Origin: Burkholderiales bacterium
GTDB taxonomy: Bacteria; Pseudomonadota; Gammaproteobacteria; Burkholderiales; Burkholderiaceae
Assembly: GCA_947371645.1 (NCBI GenBank)
Contig: CANBQJ010000069.1
Span: forward strand, 1-16,126
DNA: 16,126 nucleotides
Direction: 5' to 3'
The position numbers and the translations under genes were made by a program. Positions within the stretch are counted from its first letter, which is position 1. The number at the start of each line of letters is the position of its first letter. This document shows, in pieces, positions 1-7,825 of this stretch. The notes under the pieces were generated by a model, which worked only from the letters and a program-made list of their open reading frames with translations, did no database searches and was not told where the DNA came from.

Positions 1-1
1 G

Positions 2-196
2 GGCTCTGCCGATGCGCAGGCGCTGAAGGCCGAAGTGGCGGCGTTGGTGGCCAGCCGGCCCTTGTCGCACTGGGCGCAGGCCTTTGATCTGGCCGATGCC
101 TGCGTGACGCCGGTGCTGACGCTGGCCGAGGCGCAGGTGCACCCGGCCATCGCGACTGCCGCCGGTGCGCATGGCTGGACTGCGCTGAACGCCTGA
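2..196 (+). CDS. CoA-transferase family III (CaiB/BaiF, AMACR-like), C-terminal fragment
   Basis: The gene runs in from the left edge and only the last 64 codons are visible, ending in TGA at 194-196. The stretch W-AQAF-x4-DACVTPVL-x3-EAQ-x-HP is the characteristic C-terminal block of family III CoA-transferases, close to alpha-methylacyl-CoA racemases. These enzymes move CoA between carboxylic acids or epimerise 2-methylacyl-CoAs. The catalytic Asp lies in the missing N-terminal part, so substrate and racemase-versus-transferase activity cannot be told. After the HP motif only about 16 residues remain, whereas many racemase-type members carry a longer proline-rich tail; this one is short-tailed. 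It converges on the MCP gene with 9 bases between stop codons. Confidence 0.7.
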   Translation, partial: GSADAQALKAEVAALVASRPLSHWAQAFDLADACVTPVLTLAEAQVHPAIATAAGAHGWTALNA

Positions 197-230
197 GCAC
201 CGTGCTCAAGCTGCGCCGCTCGGCAGCTTG
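194..230. terminator. Palindrome and hairpin between convergent genes (possible bidirectional terminator)
   Basis: TGAGCAC-C-GTGCTCA at 194-208 is a perfect palindrome whose outer triplets are the stop codons of the two convergent genes. It overlaps a second element, CAAGCTGC (207-214) and GCAGCTTG (223-230), an 8-bp perfect stem with an 8-nt loop lying in the last MCP codons. Neither strand shows a T-tract after the hairpin, so a standard intrinsic terminator is not proven. A hairpin that ends transcription from both sides is the simplest reading. Confidence 0.35.
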
Positions 231-2290
231 AAGCGCGCCACATTGGCCACCAGGGTCTGAGCCTGGTCTTTCAGGGCCGAGGCCGCGGCCGCCGTCTGCT
301 CCACCAGCGCGGCGTTTTGCTGCGTGGCGGCGTCGAGTTGCTGCACCGCCAAGGTGGTCGATGCGATGCCGTGGGCCTGTTCGCGGGCGCCCGCGACGGC
401 GTCGCCCAGGCACTGGGTCACCGTGGCGGAGGTGTGCACCACCTTGGCCATCAGGTCACCGGCGCGGTTGGCCACGTCCATGCCGCCTTGCACCTGCTGC
501 GCACTGTCTGCGATCAAGGTCTTGATTTCTCGGGCCGCGTCCGAAGAGCGTTTGGCCAGTGCGCGCACCTCCGAGGCCACCACCGCGAAGCCGCGGCCAT
601 GCTCGCCGGCTCGTGCGGCTTCCACGGCGGCGTTCAGCGCCAGGATGTTGGTCTGGAAGGCGATGCCCTCGATGGTGCCGACGATGTCGCTGATGCGTGT
701 GGCCGACCCGTCGATGCGCTGCATGCGGGCCACCAGTTCCTGCACCACCTCGCCACTGTGCTGGGCGGCCTGGGCATTGCCTTGGGCGATGTCCGCCGCG
801 CGGGTCACCGCGTCGTCGTTGTGTTGCACGCCGGCCGAGATCTCGGCCATGGCCAAGGCCGTTCGCTGCAGGTGCGAAGCGGACTGCTCCGTGCGGCCAT
901 TGAGGTCGCTTGCGCCTGCCGCGATCTCACCGCTGGCCACGACGATGCCGTCGGCCGCCTGGCGCACCTGCGCCACCAGGTGCTGTGTGGCATCGCGCAT
1001 CTGGCGCAAGGACCGGATCAGGCCAGCCGCTTCGTCGGCGCCCCAGGCGTGGGGGCAGGTGGTGAGGTCGCCATCGCGCATCTGGTCGATGTGAAAGGCC
1101 ACCTCACGCAGGCCGCCATGCAGCACCTTGCGAAACGCGCTGAACAGGTAGATCGCGGCCATGAGGCACAGGCAGACCAGCACGAAGGTCATGTTGCGGC
1201 TGGAGGCCAGCTTGCCCACGCGGGTGGCGATCAAGGCGTCCAGGCTTGTGGCGGCCTCTTCGTTGAGGCGCAGCATCGCGGCCACGGCCTGGTCGGCGGC
1301 CTTGGCGACCAGTTGGGACTGGCCTTGCTGGCTGGCACCCGAGCCCGAGCCCTGGGTGGGGCTTTGGGCTTGCAGCACGGCGCCTTCGATCAGGTCGGTC
1401 AGGGCCTGCACGGCGCGGTTGGCATCCTGGTCGTGAACGGCGTCCTGGATGGCGGGGTTGTAGGCCTTGACCTTGCCCAGGCCGGCCTTGACCCCGTCCT
1501 GGCCGCTGCGCAAGATGGCCACCTGTTCGATCAACTGGCGCAAGTCGGCCGCCGAGGCCTGTCCGCCCGTCAGCACCTTGGTGCCGGTGGCGCCGATCTG
1601 GCCGGCCGCCTCGATCATGCTGGGCAGCTTGAACATCGACGTGTCCATCAGGTAGTAGGTGTCGATGTCGGGGTCGAGCGTCAGGTTGGAGCCGTCAGAG
1701 GCCACGCCGATCAGGTCGATGAGCGCATGGATGGCGGCGGACGCCGCGTGCAGGTCGGTGTCGACTTTGGCGGATGCCGATGTGGCGGTCGTGGGCGGGG
1801 CCGGCATGGCCTTCATCGCCTGGGCCAGGGCGTCGTGTGCCGCCTGGGTGCTCAGGGCGGCACCGTGGCTGTCGTTCATGGCCTGCAGGCGGGCCCTGCG
1901 GTCTTGCAGCAGAGTCTGCGTGGCCGCAGCTTCGGCCGCAGCGGGTGGCATGACGAGCTGGTTGCGGGCCTGCAGCAACACGGGCAGCAAGGCATAGGCT
2001 TCACGGGCGTAGGCGCTGCCTTCCAGTTCCTTGGCCGAGAACTCGATCTGATCGGCCTGGCTGTTGAAGTACTGCCAACCCAGCACGGCAATGGGCAGCA
2101 GGAAGGTCAGGGTGATGATGGCGGCTTTGGCGTTGAAGCCAATGCGGCGAAACAGCCGCACGCCTGGGGCCCAGAGGCCATGGTGTTTGAAGAAGCCGTC
2201 GCGGCGGCGGGTGGGTTGGGGCAGGGCGTGCACTGGTGACGTGTGCGCCGCGGCTGCAAAGCCAGTGGCCTGGCTGATGCTGTTGTGCAT
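206..2290 (-). CDS. Methyl-accepting chemotaxis protein
   Basis: A transmembrane chemoreceptor of 694 residues that should control CheA through CheW. A cytoplasmic N-terminus of about 55 residues leads to TM1 (about 56-75), a large periplasmic sensor (about 76-366), TM2 (about 367-386), a HAMP region (about 387-440) and a cytoplasmic signalling domain. The hairpin tip around 541-592 contains [19 protein letters not shown] and the [17 protein letters not shown] block, which is diagnostic for MCPs. The sensor has the DPDxDTYYLMD motif (207-216) common in betaproteobacterial receptors and a Gly/Ser/Gln-rich linker at about 310-326. The ligand cannot be predicted. There is no C-terminal NWETF-type CheR tether. 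An in-frame ATG 39 bases upstream exists, but 2290 is chosen because GGAGG lies 7 bases before it. A sigma-28-like promoter precedes the gene. Confidence 0.95.
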   Translation of the reverse strand: MHNSISQATGFAAAAHTSPVHALPQPTRRRDGFFKHHGLWAPGVRLFRRIGFNAKAAIITLTFLLPIAVLGWQYFNSQADQIEFSAKELEGSAYAREAYALLPVLLQARNQLVMPPAAAEAAATQTLLQDRRARLQAMNDSHGAALSTQAAHDALAQAMKAMPAPPTTATSASAKVDTDLHAASAAIHALIDLIGVASDGSNLTLDPDIDTYYLMDTSMFKLPSMIEAAGQIGATGTKVLTGGQASAADLRQLIEQVAILRSGQDGVKAGLGKVKAYNPAIQDAVHDQDANRAVQALTDLIEGAVLQAQSPTQGSGSGASQQGQSQLVAKAADQAVAAMLRLNEEAATSLDALIATRVGKLASSRNMTFVLVCLCLMAAIYLFSAFRKVLHGGLREVAFHIDQMRDGDLTTCPHAWGADEAAGLIRSLRQMRDATQHLVAQVRQAADGIVVASGEIAAGASDLNGRTEQSASHLQRTALAMAEISAGVQHNDDAVTRAADIAQGNAQAAQHSGEVVQELVARMQRIDGSATRISDIVGTIEGIAFQTNILALNAAVEAARAGEHGRGFAVVASEVRALAKRSSDAAREIKTLIADSAQQVQGGMDVANRAGDLMAKVVHTSATVTQCLGDAVAGAREQAHGIASTTLAVQQLDAATQQNAALVEQTAAAASALKDQAQTLVANVARFKLPSGAA

Positions 2291-2297
2291 GATCGAA

Positions 2298-2302
2298 CCT
2301 CC
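2298..2302 (-). promoter_or_regulatory. Ribosome binding site fixing the MCP start
   Basis: On the minus strand GGAGG is followed by 7 bases and then ATG at 2290. The alternative upstream ATG (2329) has no comparable site, so this decides the start. Confidence 0.75.
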
Positions 2303-2353
2303 AAGTGAAGCGCCCGCCCAGGCGCGCATGCTGTTGAAAAGTCACCAAGACCC

Positions 2354-2381
2354 TTTTCGGTCCGGGGTCAGCACTACTTGA
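2354..2381 (-). promoter_or_regulatory. Sigma-28 (FliA)-like promoter for the MCP gene
   Basis: On the minus strand TCAAGTAG (2374-2381) is followed by 12 bases and ACCGAAAA (2354-2361). The known flagellar sigma consensus is roughly TAAAGTTT, 11-12 bases, GCCGATAA. Transcription would begin near 2347, leaving a leader of about 57 bases. A chemoreceptor is a typical class III flagellar gene, which supports the call. A second ACCGAAAA copy lies at 2385-2392 without a matching -35 box. Confidence 0.6.
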
Positions 2382-2413
2382 AGGTTTTCGGTCAATTGGG
2401 CGTCAAAGGGGGT

Positions 2414-3304
2414 TCAGGCGGCCCGGGCGGTGGGCAGTGCAGTGGTGTTGGCGGCAGTGGCGTTGGCCTCCACGGCCCGCATCATTTCCTTGCGGAAGCG
2501 GTTGAGCTCTTGAACCGACTCGAAGGGGCGGCCCATCAGCGAGCTCAGGTTGTGCAGGATGCGCTCCACCACCTTGCCTTCCCAGGCGGCGTCGAACTGG
2601 ATCTGCTTGTCCAGCCAGTGCTCCAGCCAGGCCGGGTCCGGCAGGCGGGACTGGATGGTGTCGCGCGGGAAGAGCTTGGTGCTCACGTGCAGGTTGGTGG
2701 GGTGCAGGGCCTGGGCCGTGCGGCGGGCGCTGGCCATCAGCACGCCCACCTTGGCAAAGGCGGCGCGGGCCTCGTCGCCAAACTTGTTCATGGCGCGCTT
2801 CATGTAGCGCAGGTAGGCGCCACCGTGGCGGGCCTCGTCGCGCGACAGGGTGTCGTAGATGGCCTTGATCACGGGCTCCGAGTGCCACTGGGCGGCACGG
2901 CGGTACCAGTGGTGCAGGCGCACCTCGCCGCAAAAGTGCAGCATCAATGTTTCCAGCGCCGGGGCCGGGTCGAACTCGAAGCGCACCTCGTGCAGCTCGG
3001 CCTCGGTGGGCACCAGGTCGGGACGGAAGCGGCGCAGGTACTCCATCAGCACCAGGGAATGCTTTTGCTCTTCAAAGAACCAGACGCTCATGAAGGCGGA
3101 GAAGTCGCTGTCGTCGCGGTTGTCGCGCAGGAACATCTCGGTGGCGGGCAGGGCGGCCCACTCGGTGATGGCGTTCATCTTGATCGTCTGGGCCTGCTCG
3201 TCGCTCAACTGGCTGGCGTCGAACTGGTCCCAGGGGATGTCGGCGTCCATGTTCCAGCGCACGGCTTCCAGTTGCTTGAACAGTTCGGGGTAAAGCATGG
3301 CCAT
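2414..3304 (-). CDS. Ferritin-like di-iron protein (acyl-ACP desaturase/AurF-like superfamily)
   Basis: A 296-residue, mostly helical protein with the paired carboxylate/His pattern of a ferritin-type di-iron centre. The likely ligands are E48 or E56, E79 and H82 in EEQKH, E127 in CGEVRLHH, and E157 and H160 in DEARH. The spacing resembles stearoyl-ACP desaturases and AurF-type N-oxygenases. It could oxidise a lipid or small molecule with O2, or act as an iron/ROS handling protein; the substrate is unknown. The open frame extends 49 codons upstream. The ATG at 3304 is chosen because GGAG stands 6 bases before it, with ATGs at 3316 and 3298 as alternatives. The C-terminal 20 residues are Ala/Thr-rich and probably disordered. 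It is divergent from the glutathione peroxidase gene and lies upstream of the MCP gene, which has its own promoter. Confidence 0.8.
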   Translation of the reverse strand: MAMLYPELFKQLEAVRWNMDADIPWDQFDASQLSDEQAQTIKMNAITEWAALPATEMFLRDNRDDSDFSAFMSVWFFEEQKHSLVLMEYLRRFRPDLVPTEAELHEVRFEFDPAPALETLMLHFCGEVRLHHWYRRAAQWHSEPVIKAIYDTLSRDEARHGGAYLRYMKRAMNKFGDEARAAFAKVGVLMASARRTAQALHPTNLHVSTKLFPRDTIQSRLPDPAWLEHWLDKQIQFDAAWEGKVVERILHNLSSLMGRPFESVQELNRFRKEMMRAVEANATAANTTALPTARAA

Positions 3305-3529
3305 GGCGGGCTCCATTTGAGGCGTATCAAGATCTCGGGCAAAGCCCGGTCCGTGCGTCGCAGAGGCTACACGCCCTTCGTGACGTTTTGAAGCAAGAGC
3401 TTTCATCAAGCGGGCAATTGCGGGGGTTTTGCATCCGTTCCAGCACGCCATGCGTAATGCCCTTTGAGGTTCTTTGAGCCTGAGGCGCGCACACTGGGCG
3501 TTTCTTCACCATTTGAAAAGGACCTGTCC
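3305..3529. other. Divergent intergenic region between di-iron and peroxidase genes
   Basis: This 225-base stretch must hold promoters for both directions. It is less GC-rich than its neighbours, with T-rich patches around 3385-3435 and 3495-3520. I found no -35/-10 pair good enough to call on either strand and no clear palindromic operator. The frames of both flanking genes stay open far into it, but RBS placement argues that this is leader, not coding sequence. Confidence 0.5.
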
Positions 3530-4168
3530 ATGTCTGACCTTGCCTTGTCGTCTGCGCGCGCACCCGTTGTCGTGGCGCTGGCCCGCTTCCTTGTGCTGTC
3601 CTGCGCGGTGGCGGCGGGCGGTGCAGCCTGGGGCGCCACGCCGGCGGCCACCGATGCCACCTCGGGCACGCCGGCCACGGCGGCCTGCAGCGGCCTGCTC
3701 AACCAGAGCTTCCCGCGCCTGCAGGATGAAAAACCCCAATCACTGTGCCAGTACAGCGGCCGCGTGCTGCTGGTGGTCAACACGGCCAGCTACTGCGGCT
3801 TCACCTCACAGTACAAGGGCCTGGAGGCGCTCTACGCCAAGTACAAGGACCAGGGCCTGGTGGTGCTGGGCTTCCCGTCGAATGATTTCGGCAACCAGGA
3901 ACCGGGCTCGGCCAAGCAGATCGCAGACTTCTGCGCCAACACCTATGGCGTCAAGTTCCCCATGTTCGGCAAGAGCCACGTGCGGGGCGACGAGGTCAAC
4001 CCCTTGCATGCCCAACTCATCGCCGCCACCGGCACCACGCCGAAGTGGAATTTCTACAAATACCTCATCGGCCGCGACGGCAAGGCGCTCAAGGCTTACA
4101 GCAGCATGACCAGTCCGGACGACAGCGAACTGGTGGGCGAGATCGAGCGCGCACTGGGTAAAAAGTGA
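3530..4168 (+). CDS. Glutathione peroxidase family protein, exported
   Basis: A thiol peroxidase of 212 residues that reduces H2O2 or lipid hydroperoxides. The core holds all catalytic positions: NTASYCGFTSQY with peroxidatic Cys89, GFPSNDFGNQEPG with Gln123, and KWNFYKYLI with Trp173 and Asn174. It is a Cys-type, not selenocysteine, enzyme. Cys135 could be a resolving cysteine, in which case thioredoxin rather than glutathione would be the reductant, as in many bacterial members. The N-terminus has a hydrophobic stretch (about 12-34) ending in an AWGA-type cleavage site, then an Ala/Thr-rich linker, so periplasmic location is likely. Start 3530 follows AAGGA at 3517-3521 with 8 bases between; an upstream in-frame ATG at 3464 lacks this. 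It may protect envelope lipids, which would fit the lipid operon that follows. Confidence 0.92.
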   Translation: MSDLALSSARAPVVVALARFLVLSCAVAAGGAAWGATPAATDATSGTPATAACSGLLNQSFPRLQDEKPQSLCQYSGRVLLVVNTASYCGFTSQYKGLEALYAKYKDQGLVVLGFPSNDFGNQEPGSAKQIADFCANTYGVKFPMFGKSHVRGDEVNPLHAQLIAATGTTPKWNFYKYLIGRDGKALKAYSSMTSPDDSELVGEIERALGKK

Positions 4169-4193
4169 CAAAGACCCAGCGCCTGGCGTGCAC

Positions 4194-4237
4194 AAAAATA
4201 CTGATTGGTATAGAGTGTGAACTGACGAGTATTTTTT
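4194..4237 (+). promoter_or_regulatory. AT-rich inverted repeat with extended -10-like element before the lipid operon
   Basis: AAAAATAC (4194-4201) and GTATTTTT (4229-4236) form an 8-bp inverted repeat in an AT-rich island within otherwise GC-rich DNA. Between the arms TGGTATAGA (4206-4214) resembles an extended -10 (TGnTATAAT), which would start transcripts near 4221 with a leader of about 110 bases. No good -35 box is visible. The arms could be an operator or an upstream A/T element. The R. sphaeroides RpoE motif pair is not clearly present. This is the only plausible promoter region for the six-gene operon. Confidence 0.4.
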
Positions 4238-4332
4238 GGCATTGACCGGGCACTGAACTGGGCTTGCTGCCACCTCGGCGAGGGTGCAGCGGGTTGTGGC
4301 ACCAAGAAGACTCGCCCCAACTGGAGTCCAGC

Positions 4333-5724
4333 ATGAAACGCATCGCCGTCATCGGCGCCGGGATCGCCGGCATGGGCGCCGCCCACCGCCTGGCCCTGGC
4401 GCCCGGCCACCGGCGCGTCACCTTGTTCGAGGCGGGGGCCACTTTTGGTGGCCACGCCAACACGGTCGACCTCACCTTGGCCGACGCGACGGGCCGCATG
4501 GTCACCCACGGCGTGGACACCGGCTTCCTGGTGTTCAACGAGCGCACCTACCCGCAGCTGATCGACCTGTTTGCACGGCTGGGCGTGCCGGTGGCGGCCT
4601 CCGACATGTCCTTCTCCGTCCAGGTGCCGCGCGAGGCCCAGGGTGCGTCCGGCCTGAGACCGGGTCTGCAATGGTGCGGCTCCGACCTCAACACCGTGTT
4701 CGCGCAGCGGCGCAACCTGTGGTCACCCCCGTTCTGGCGCATGCTGGGTGACATCCTGCGCTTCAACCGCATCACCACGGTCCTGGCCACCAGCGGCGAC
4801 GAAGCCGGCCTGCGCCAGCCCATCGGCGATTTCCTGGCCACCCACCGTTTCTCCGACGCCTTCCGAGAAGGCTACCTGCTGCCCATGGTGGCTTGCATCT
4901 GGTCCTGCCCGGTGCAGCAGATGCTTCAGTTCCCCATCGCCACGCTGATCCGCTTCTGCCACAACCACGGCCTGCTGCAGGTGGCCAACCGGCCGCAGTG
5001 GTACACGGTGCGCGGCGGTTCACGCGAGTACGTGCGCAAGCTGATTGCCCAGTTGCCCGATGCCCGCACCGATTGCCCTGTGCACGGCCTGACCTTGCTG
5101 GGTGAGGAAGGCAGCGCGGGCGTGATGGTGCACAGCGCGCGCGGGGCCGAGCACTTTGACGAGGTGGTGCTGGCCACGCATTCGGACCAGGCCTTGCGGC
5201 TGCTGGGCACGCACGCCAGCGACGACGAGCGCGCCACGCTGGGGGCCATCCGCTACCACGACAACGAGGCGGTGCTGCACACCGACACCACCCAGCTGCC
5301 GCACAACCTGCGCGCCTGGGCCGCCTGGAACTACGAACGCGCAGCCCACCCCGAGGCCGAAGGCCGCGCCGTGTGCCTGCACTACCTGATCAACCGCCTG
5401 CAGCCCTTGCCCTGGTCGCAGCCAGTCGTGGTGTCGCTCAACCCCTTGCGCGAGGTGCTGCCCGAATCCGTCCTGGCCCGTTTTCAATACGCCCACCCCA
5501 TCTTTGACCAGGCCGCCATGGACGCCCAGGCGCGGCTGCCCGAGCTCCAGGGCCGACGCGGCATCTGGTTTGCCGGCGCCTGGACGGGCTATGGCTTCCA
5601 CGAAGACGGCCTCAAGTCGGGGCTGGGCGTGGCCTCGTCCCTGCTGGCCAAGGAAGGCGTCACGCTGGCCGAAGACGCCTCGGACCTGGCCGGCCGCTAC
5701 CTCAGCGAGGCCCGCAGCGCATGA
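4333..5724 (+). CDS. FAD-dependent oxidoreductase, amine-oxidase-like (COG2907 type)
   Basis: A 463-residue flavoprotein opening directly with a Rossmann FAD site, GAGIAG (8-13), acidic Glu33 at the end of beta2 and FGGHANT (38-44). The C-terminal FAD motif is WFAGAWTGYGFHEDG (about 412-426). Middle segments such as GGSREYVRKL are typical of the family found beside DUF1365 and cfa genes, described as putative cyclopropane/cyclopropene fatty-acid flavin oxidases. The likely role is oxidation or desaturation of a methylated acyl chain on membrane phospholipid; that is inferred from context. It resembles the general gene context of the furan-fatty-acid enzymes (UfaD/UfaO work in Rhodobacter), but I cannot assign orthology. 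Start 4333 has GGAG at 4323-4326. Its stop overlaps the next start as ATGA. No signal peptide is present, so it acts at the cytoplasmic side. Confidence 0.88.
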   Translation: MKRIAVIGAGIAGMGAAHRLALAPGHRRVTLFEAGATFGGHANTVDLTLADATGRMVTHGVDTGFLVFNERTYPQLIDLFARLGVPVAASDMSFSVQVPREAQGASGLRPGLQWCGSDLNTVFAQRRNLWSPPFWRMLGDILRFNRITTVLATSGDEAGLRQPIGDFLATHRFSDAFREGYLLPMVACIWSCPVQQMLQFPIATLIRFCHNHGLLQVANRPQWYTVRGGSREYVRKLIAQLPDARTDCPVHGLTLLGEEGSAGVMVHSARGAEHFDEVVLATHSDQALRLLGTHASDDERATLGAIRYHDNEAVLHTDTTQLPHNLRAWAAWNYERAAHPEAEGRAVCLHYLINRLQPLPWSQPVVVSLNPLREVLPESVLARFQYAHPIFDQAAMDAQARLPELQGRRGIWFAGAWTGYGFHEDGLKSGLGVASSLLAKEGVTLAEDASDLAGRYLSEARSA

Positions 5725-6539
5725 GCACCGACGTCGCCACCGCCCATGGCCAAGGCCCGCGTGCCCTGATCGGCTTCGGGCAGGTGCGCCACACGCGCTT
5801 GCGGCCCAGCCGCCATGCCTTCGCGTACGGCAACTACTTCTGGCTGCTGCCCATGCGCAGCCTGGCCCGCCGGCCACAAGCCGAGGTGCACCGCCAGGGC
5901 CGCAGCTGGCTGGCCTTTCACGATGCCGACCATGGCGACGGTGGCGCCGATGCCCTGGCCTGGCTGGACGGCCTGCTGCGCCAGCAAGGCCTGTGGCGCG
6001 ACGAACTGACGCAAGGTGAGGTCTGGCTGCAGACCTACCCCCGCGTGCTGGGCTATGTGTTCAAGCCCGTGAGCTTCTGGTACGTGCACCGCGCCGACGG
6101 TGCCCTGCATGCCGTGGTGGCCGAGGTGAACAGCACCTTTGGCCAGCGCCACTGCTATGTGCTGAGGCCGCAGCAGGGCCAGAGCGCCATCGGCTGGGGA
6201 CAGGAGCTGCTGGCCGACAAGGCCATGCACGTCTCGCCGTTTTGCGAGGTGCAGGGCGGCTACCGCTTTCGCTTCATGCGCAGTGACGGGCCCGGCCCAG
6301 GCCGCATCGTGGCCCGCGTCGACCATGACGATGCGCAAGGCCCGGTGCTGCAGACCTCGGTCAGTGGCGCGCTGGAGCCGCTCACCACCGCCAGCGTGCG
6401 CCGCGCCATCTGGGGCTGGCCCTGGATGACGCTGGGCGTCATCGCCCGCATCCACTGGCAGGCCTTGCAGCTGTGGCTCAAGCGCGTGCCGGTTCACAGC
6501 CTGTCGTCCCAACCCTCGCCCGAGAAGTCCGCACCATGA
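5721..6539 (+). CDS. DUF1365 domain-containing protein
   Basis: A 272-residue protein of a family almost always encoded between an FAD oxidoreductase and a Cfa-like methyltransferase. Recognisable blocks are GQVRHTRLRPSRHAFAY (20-36), the core YPRVLGYVFKPVSFWYVH (106-123), EVNSTFGQRHCYVL (135-148) and KAMHVSPFCEVQGGYRF (167-183). The conserved His, Tyr and Trp residues would suit binding of a lipid or cofactor, but no biochemical activity is established to my knowledge. It has no signal peptide; residues about 233-255 form a moderately hydrophobic amphipathic segment that could touch the membrane. It starts inside the stop of the preceding gene and its own TGA overlaps the next ATG, which implies translational coupling and roughly equal expression of the three genes. 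Confidence 0.88.
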   Translation: MSTDVATAHGQGPRALIGFGQVRHTRLRPSRHAFAYGNYFWLLPMRSLARRPQAEVHRQGRSWLAFHDADHGDGGADALAWLDGLLRQQGLWRDELTQGEVWLQTYPRVLGYVFKPVSFWYVHRADGALHAVVAEVNSTFGQRHCYVLRPQQGQSAIGWGQELLADKAMHVSPFCEVQGGYRFRFMRSDGPGPGRIVARVDHDDAQGPVLQTSVSGALEPLTTASVRRAIWGWPWMTLGVIARIHWQALQLWLKRVPVHSLSSQPSPEKSAP

Positions 6540-7795
6540 GCCGACACAGCAGCACCACCACCCACCCTTCCGTGTCCAGCGGCCTGCAAGGCGCGCCGGC
6601 GGCCGCCCGCATGGCCCTGCGCATGCTGCAGCACCTGCAACACGGCGCCCTGGACGTGCAGCTGCCCGATGGCAGCAGCGCGCACTTTGGTCAGACCACC
6701 ACCGGCCACCCCGAGGCCCCGCGTGCCGCCTTGCGCCTGCACGACTGGCGCGTGTGCAGCGCCGTGATCAAGTCCGGCGACATCGGCTTCGCGGAGGGCT
6801 ACATCGACGGCCACTGGAGCACACCCGACCTCACCGCACTGATCAAGCTCTTCATCGCCAACCGAGCGCAAGTCGAATCGGTCATCTACGGCCACTGGCT
6901 GGGCCGCCTGGCCTACCGGGTCAAGCACCTGCTCAACCACAACTCCAGGGCCAACAGCCGCAAGAACATCCAGGCCCACTACGACCTGGGCAATGCGTTT
7001 TACCGCCTCTGGCTGGACGAGACCATGAGCTACTCCAGCGCCTGGTTCGAAGGCGACCACAGCAAGGGCATGGTCGAAGCCCAGCGCGCCAAGGTCAAGC
7101 GTGCATTGGACGAGGCCGGCGTCAGCGCCCAGCGGCCCGGTCAACGTGTGCTGGAGATCGGCTGCGGCTGGGGCGGCCTGGCCGAGATCGCGGCGCGCGA
7201 GCACGCCGCGCACGTCACCGGCGTCACCTTGTCCACCGAGCAGCTGGCCTGGGCCCAGGACCGCATGGCCCGCGCCAACATGGCCGACCGCGCCGACCTG
7301 CGCCTGCAGGACTACCGCGACATCCGCGACGAGCCCTTCGATGCCATCGTGTCCATCGAGATGTTCGAAGCCGTGGGCCAGGCCTACTGGCCGGGCTACT
7401 TCGCCACCTTGAACCGCTGCCTCAAGCCCGGTGGCCTGGCCTGCCTGCAAACCATCACCATCCACGACGAGCTGTTCGAGCGCTACAGCAAGTCCACCGA
7501 CTTCATCCAGCAGTACATCTTCCCCGGCGGCATGCTTCCCAGCGACCGCGAGTTCCGCCGCCAGGCCGAGCGCGCCGGGCTGGAGGTGGTGCGTTCGCTG
7601 GCCTTCGGGCCCGACTACGCCGAGACCTTGCGCCGCTGGCGCGTCGACTTCCACCGCCACATCCAGCAGGTGCAGGGCCTGGGCTTCGATGAGCGCTTCC
7701 AGCGCATCTGGGAGTTCTACCTGGCCTATTGCGAAGCGGCGTTCGACACGGGCAACACCGACGTCGTGCAGTACACGCTGCGCAAGCCGGGCTGA
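6536..7795 (+). CDS. Cyclopropane-fatty-acid synthase-like SAM methyltransferase
   Basis: A 419-residue protein of the Cfa/mycolic methyltransferase family, acting on double bonds of phospholipid acyl chains with SAM. The SAM-binding loop is VLEIGCGWGGL (205-215); HYDLGN (148-153), LQDYRDI (257-263) and QYIFPGGMLPS (326-336) are family blocks, and the N-terminal lipid-binding domain covers about 1-140. Compared from memory with E. coli Cfa, Glu278 (E239) and Tyr361 (Y317) are kept, but the position of Cys139 is Ser168 and that of His266 is Gln305. Those residues help hold the bicarbonate that assists proton removal during ring closure. The product may therefore be a methyl-branched or methylene chain instead of a cyclopropane. 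It overlaps the DUF1365 gene by ATGA. A gap of 30 bases separates it from the carrier gene. Confidence 0.9.
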   Translation: MSRHSSTTTHPSVSSGLQGAPAAARMALRMLQHLQHGALDVQLPDGSSAHFGQTTTGHPEAPRAALRLHDWRVCSAVIKSGDIGFAEGYIDGHWSTPDLTALIKLFIANRAQVESVIYGHWLGRLAYRVKHLLNHNSRANSRKNIQAHYDLGNAFYRLWLDETMSYSSAWFEGDHSKGMVEAQRAKVKRALDEAGVSAQRPGQRVLEIGCGWGGLAEIAAREHAAHVTGVTLSTEQLAWAQDRMARANMADRADLRLQDYRDIRDEPFDAIVSIEMFEAVGQAYWPGYFATLNRCLKPGGLACLQTITIHDELFERYSKSTDFIQQYIFPGGMLPSDREFRRQAERAGLEVVRSLAFGPDYAETLRRWRVDFHRHIQQVQGLGFDERFQRIWEFYLAYCEAAFDTGNTDVVQYTLRKPG

Positions 7796-7825
7796 AGCCT
7801 GAGCCAGCTCTGCTGCCCCACCGCC

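Noticed and set aside
317..2239. Long plus-strand open frame opposite the MCP gene
   Set aside because: It is a mirror of the MCP codon pattern, with His/Gly-rich meaningless sequence and no ribosome binding site.
2385..2392. Second ACCGAAAA as a separate flagellar promoter
   Set aside because: No -35-like box is found 11-12 bases upstream on the minus strand.
4202..4231. R. sphaeroides-type RpoE promoter before the lipid operon
   Set aside because: TGATT resembles the TGATC -35 box, but at 18 bases downstream no TAAA/TAAGA-like box is present.
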